From NCBI RefSeq assembly GCF_004769575.1, contig NZ_RQGA01000009.1, positions 1-64,000 on the forward strand: a stretch of 64,000 nucleotides of DNA. Reading direction: 5' to 3'. Positions 63,699 through 64,000 of the stretch are shown in pieces (the first letter of the stretch is position 1; each line of letters begins with the position of its first letter). The position numbers were made by a program, and so were the translations under genes. The notes under the pieces were generated by a model. That model did no database searches and was not told the origin of the DNA. It worked only from the letters and a program-made list of their open reading frames with translations. The stretch is from Leptospira perdikensis. Lineage in GTDB: Bacteria; Spirochaetota; Leptospiria; Leptospirales; Leptospiraceae.

Positions 63699-64000
63699 TT
63701 GGTTTGGATTTTTCCATCCAACATATGTAAGTTGATATCACCGGACTGTCCAATTTCTTCGTTATGAGTAACAAGGAAAACGGATATACCTAAATCTTTG
63801 ACACAGCGACTCAGTAGGTCCATAATGATTTTCGAAGATTTAGAGTCTAAATTGCCTGTTGGTTCGTCGGCAAATATCAGTTTTGGTTGGTGAACGATAG
63901 CCCTCGCGATAGAAACTCTTTGTTTTTCACCACCAGACATTTCTTTTGGAGTAAACGCTTTTCGGTGGTCTAAATCTACTAACGAAAGGACTTCTTCGGC
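63695..64000 (-). CDS. ABC transporter ATP-binding protein (partial, 5' end outside window)
   Basis: The C-terminal about 102 codons of an ABC ATPase; the frame stays open to the window edge. The signature MSGGEKQRVSIARAI, Walker B LIFADEPTGNLDSKS and the H-loop VFLVTHNEE are present; DEPTGNLDS is characteristic of LolD/MacB/FtsE-like exporters. The Walker A region lies outside the window. It overlaps the FtsX permease by four bases, so the two form the exporter. Confidence 0.9.
   Translation of the reverse strand, partial: AEEVLSLVDLDHRKAFTPKEMSGGEKQRVSIARAIVHQPKLIFADEPTGNLDSKSSKIIMDLLSRCVKDLGISVFLVTHNEEIGQSGDINLHMLDGKIQTK

Noticed and set aside
1..64000. CRISPR array, tRNA or rRNA genes, insertion sequences, prophage
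   Set aside because: No regularly spaced repeats, no tRNA-like T-loop or cloverleaf, no transposase or phage structural genes seen on either strand. The Xer recombinase alone does not imply an integrated element.

Overview
The window looks like a chromosomal segment of a Leptospira species (spirochaete), probably from a non-pathogenic clade. The evidence is its moderate-to-low GC content, many lipoproteins with spirochaete-type lipoboxes, a cysteine-free PerR next to ankyrin and catalase genes (an arrangement known from Leptospira), and a high density of multidomain histidine kinases and SpoIIE-type phosphatases. Species assignment is inference. I see no rRNA, tRNA, CRISPR array, intact insertion sequence or prophage.

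Layout. 1-0.8 kb: the 3' remnant of an outer-membrane porin gene and a DUF1415 gene. 1-7.5 kb: a complete six-gene ebo operon (eboA-F), a conserved cluster proposed to make or traffic an unidentified prenylated metabolite, followed by a double cyclic-nucleotide-binding regulator. 8.9-11.2 kb: DoxX-like protein, HTH regulator, ketopantoate reductase-like enzyme and a TRL-like lipoprotein. 11.2-13.8 kb: peroxide-defence locus perR / ank-katalase, with two perfect 7-1-7 palindromes in the divergent promoter and a strong terminator after catalase. 13.9-17.1 kb: PP2C phosphatase plus histidine kinase. 17.2-20.6 kb: a flavoprotein/NapH-like fusion with a circularly permuted FAD domain, then glycerate 2-kinase. 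20.6-25.4 kb: C69/secernin-like hydrolase, P-type cation ATPase, patatin.

25.4-31.7 kb is a signalling block (two hybrid kinases and a second PP2C phosphatase). 31.7-34.2 kb carries a ClpB-type disaggregase behind a near-perfect CIRCE element. Then come an aldo/keto reductase, an orphan lipoprotein, recA, a Xer recombinase, a TetR plus Lnt-like amidase/acyltransferase pair, a REC-PAS-HisKA_2 kinase, a PlsC-like acyltransferase, an ArsR/SRPBCC pair with a perfect operator, a ClC channel, a FecR-domain lipoprotein, a chemotaxis receptor and an alginate-export-type porin. 52.7-59 kb holds a putative regulon: copies of the palindrome GTAAGTCACTTAC lie at the promoter of a TetR gene and, less perfectly, near a globin, the PilZ/cytochrome c peroxidase promoters and the porin/aldolase intergenic region. 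The window ends with pyrE, two uncharacterised genes and an FtsX-type ABC exporter cut by the window edge.

Functional themes are peroxide and haem-protein defence (catalase, di-haem peroxidase, globin, PerR, ClpB), environmental sensing by phosphorelay and PP2C switches, and envelope proteins. The items most worth follow-up are the ebo operon, the TetR/GTAAGTCACTTAC regulon with a possible additional PerR input at the peroxidase gene, the permuted flavoprotein-ferredoxin fusion, and the GC-rich element inside the globin reading frame.
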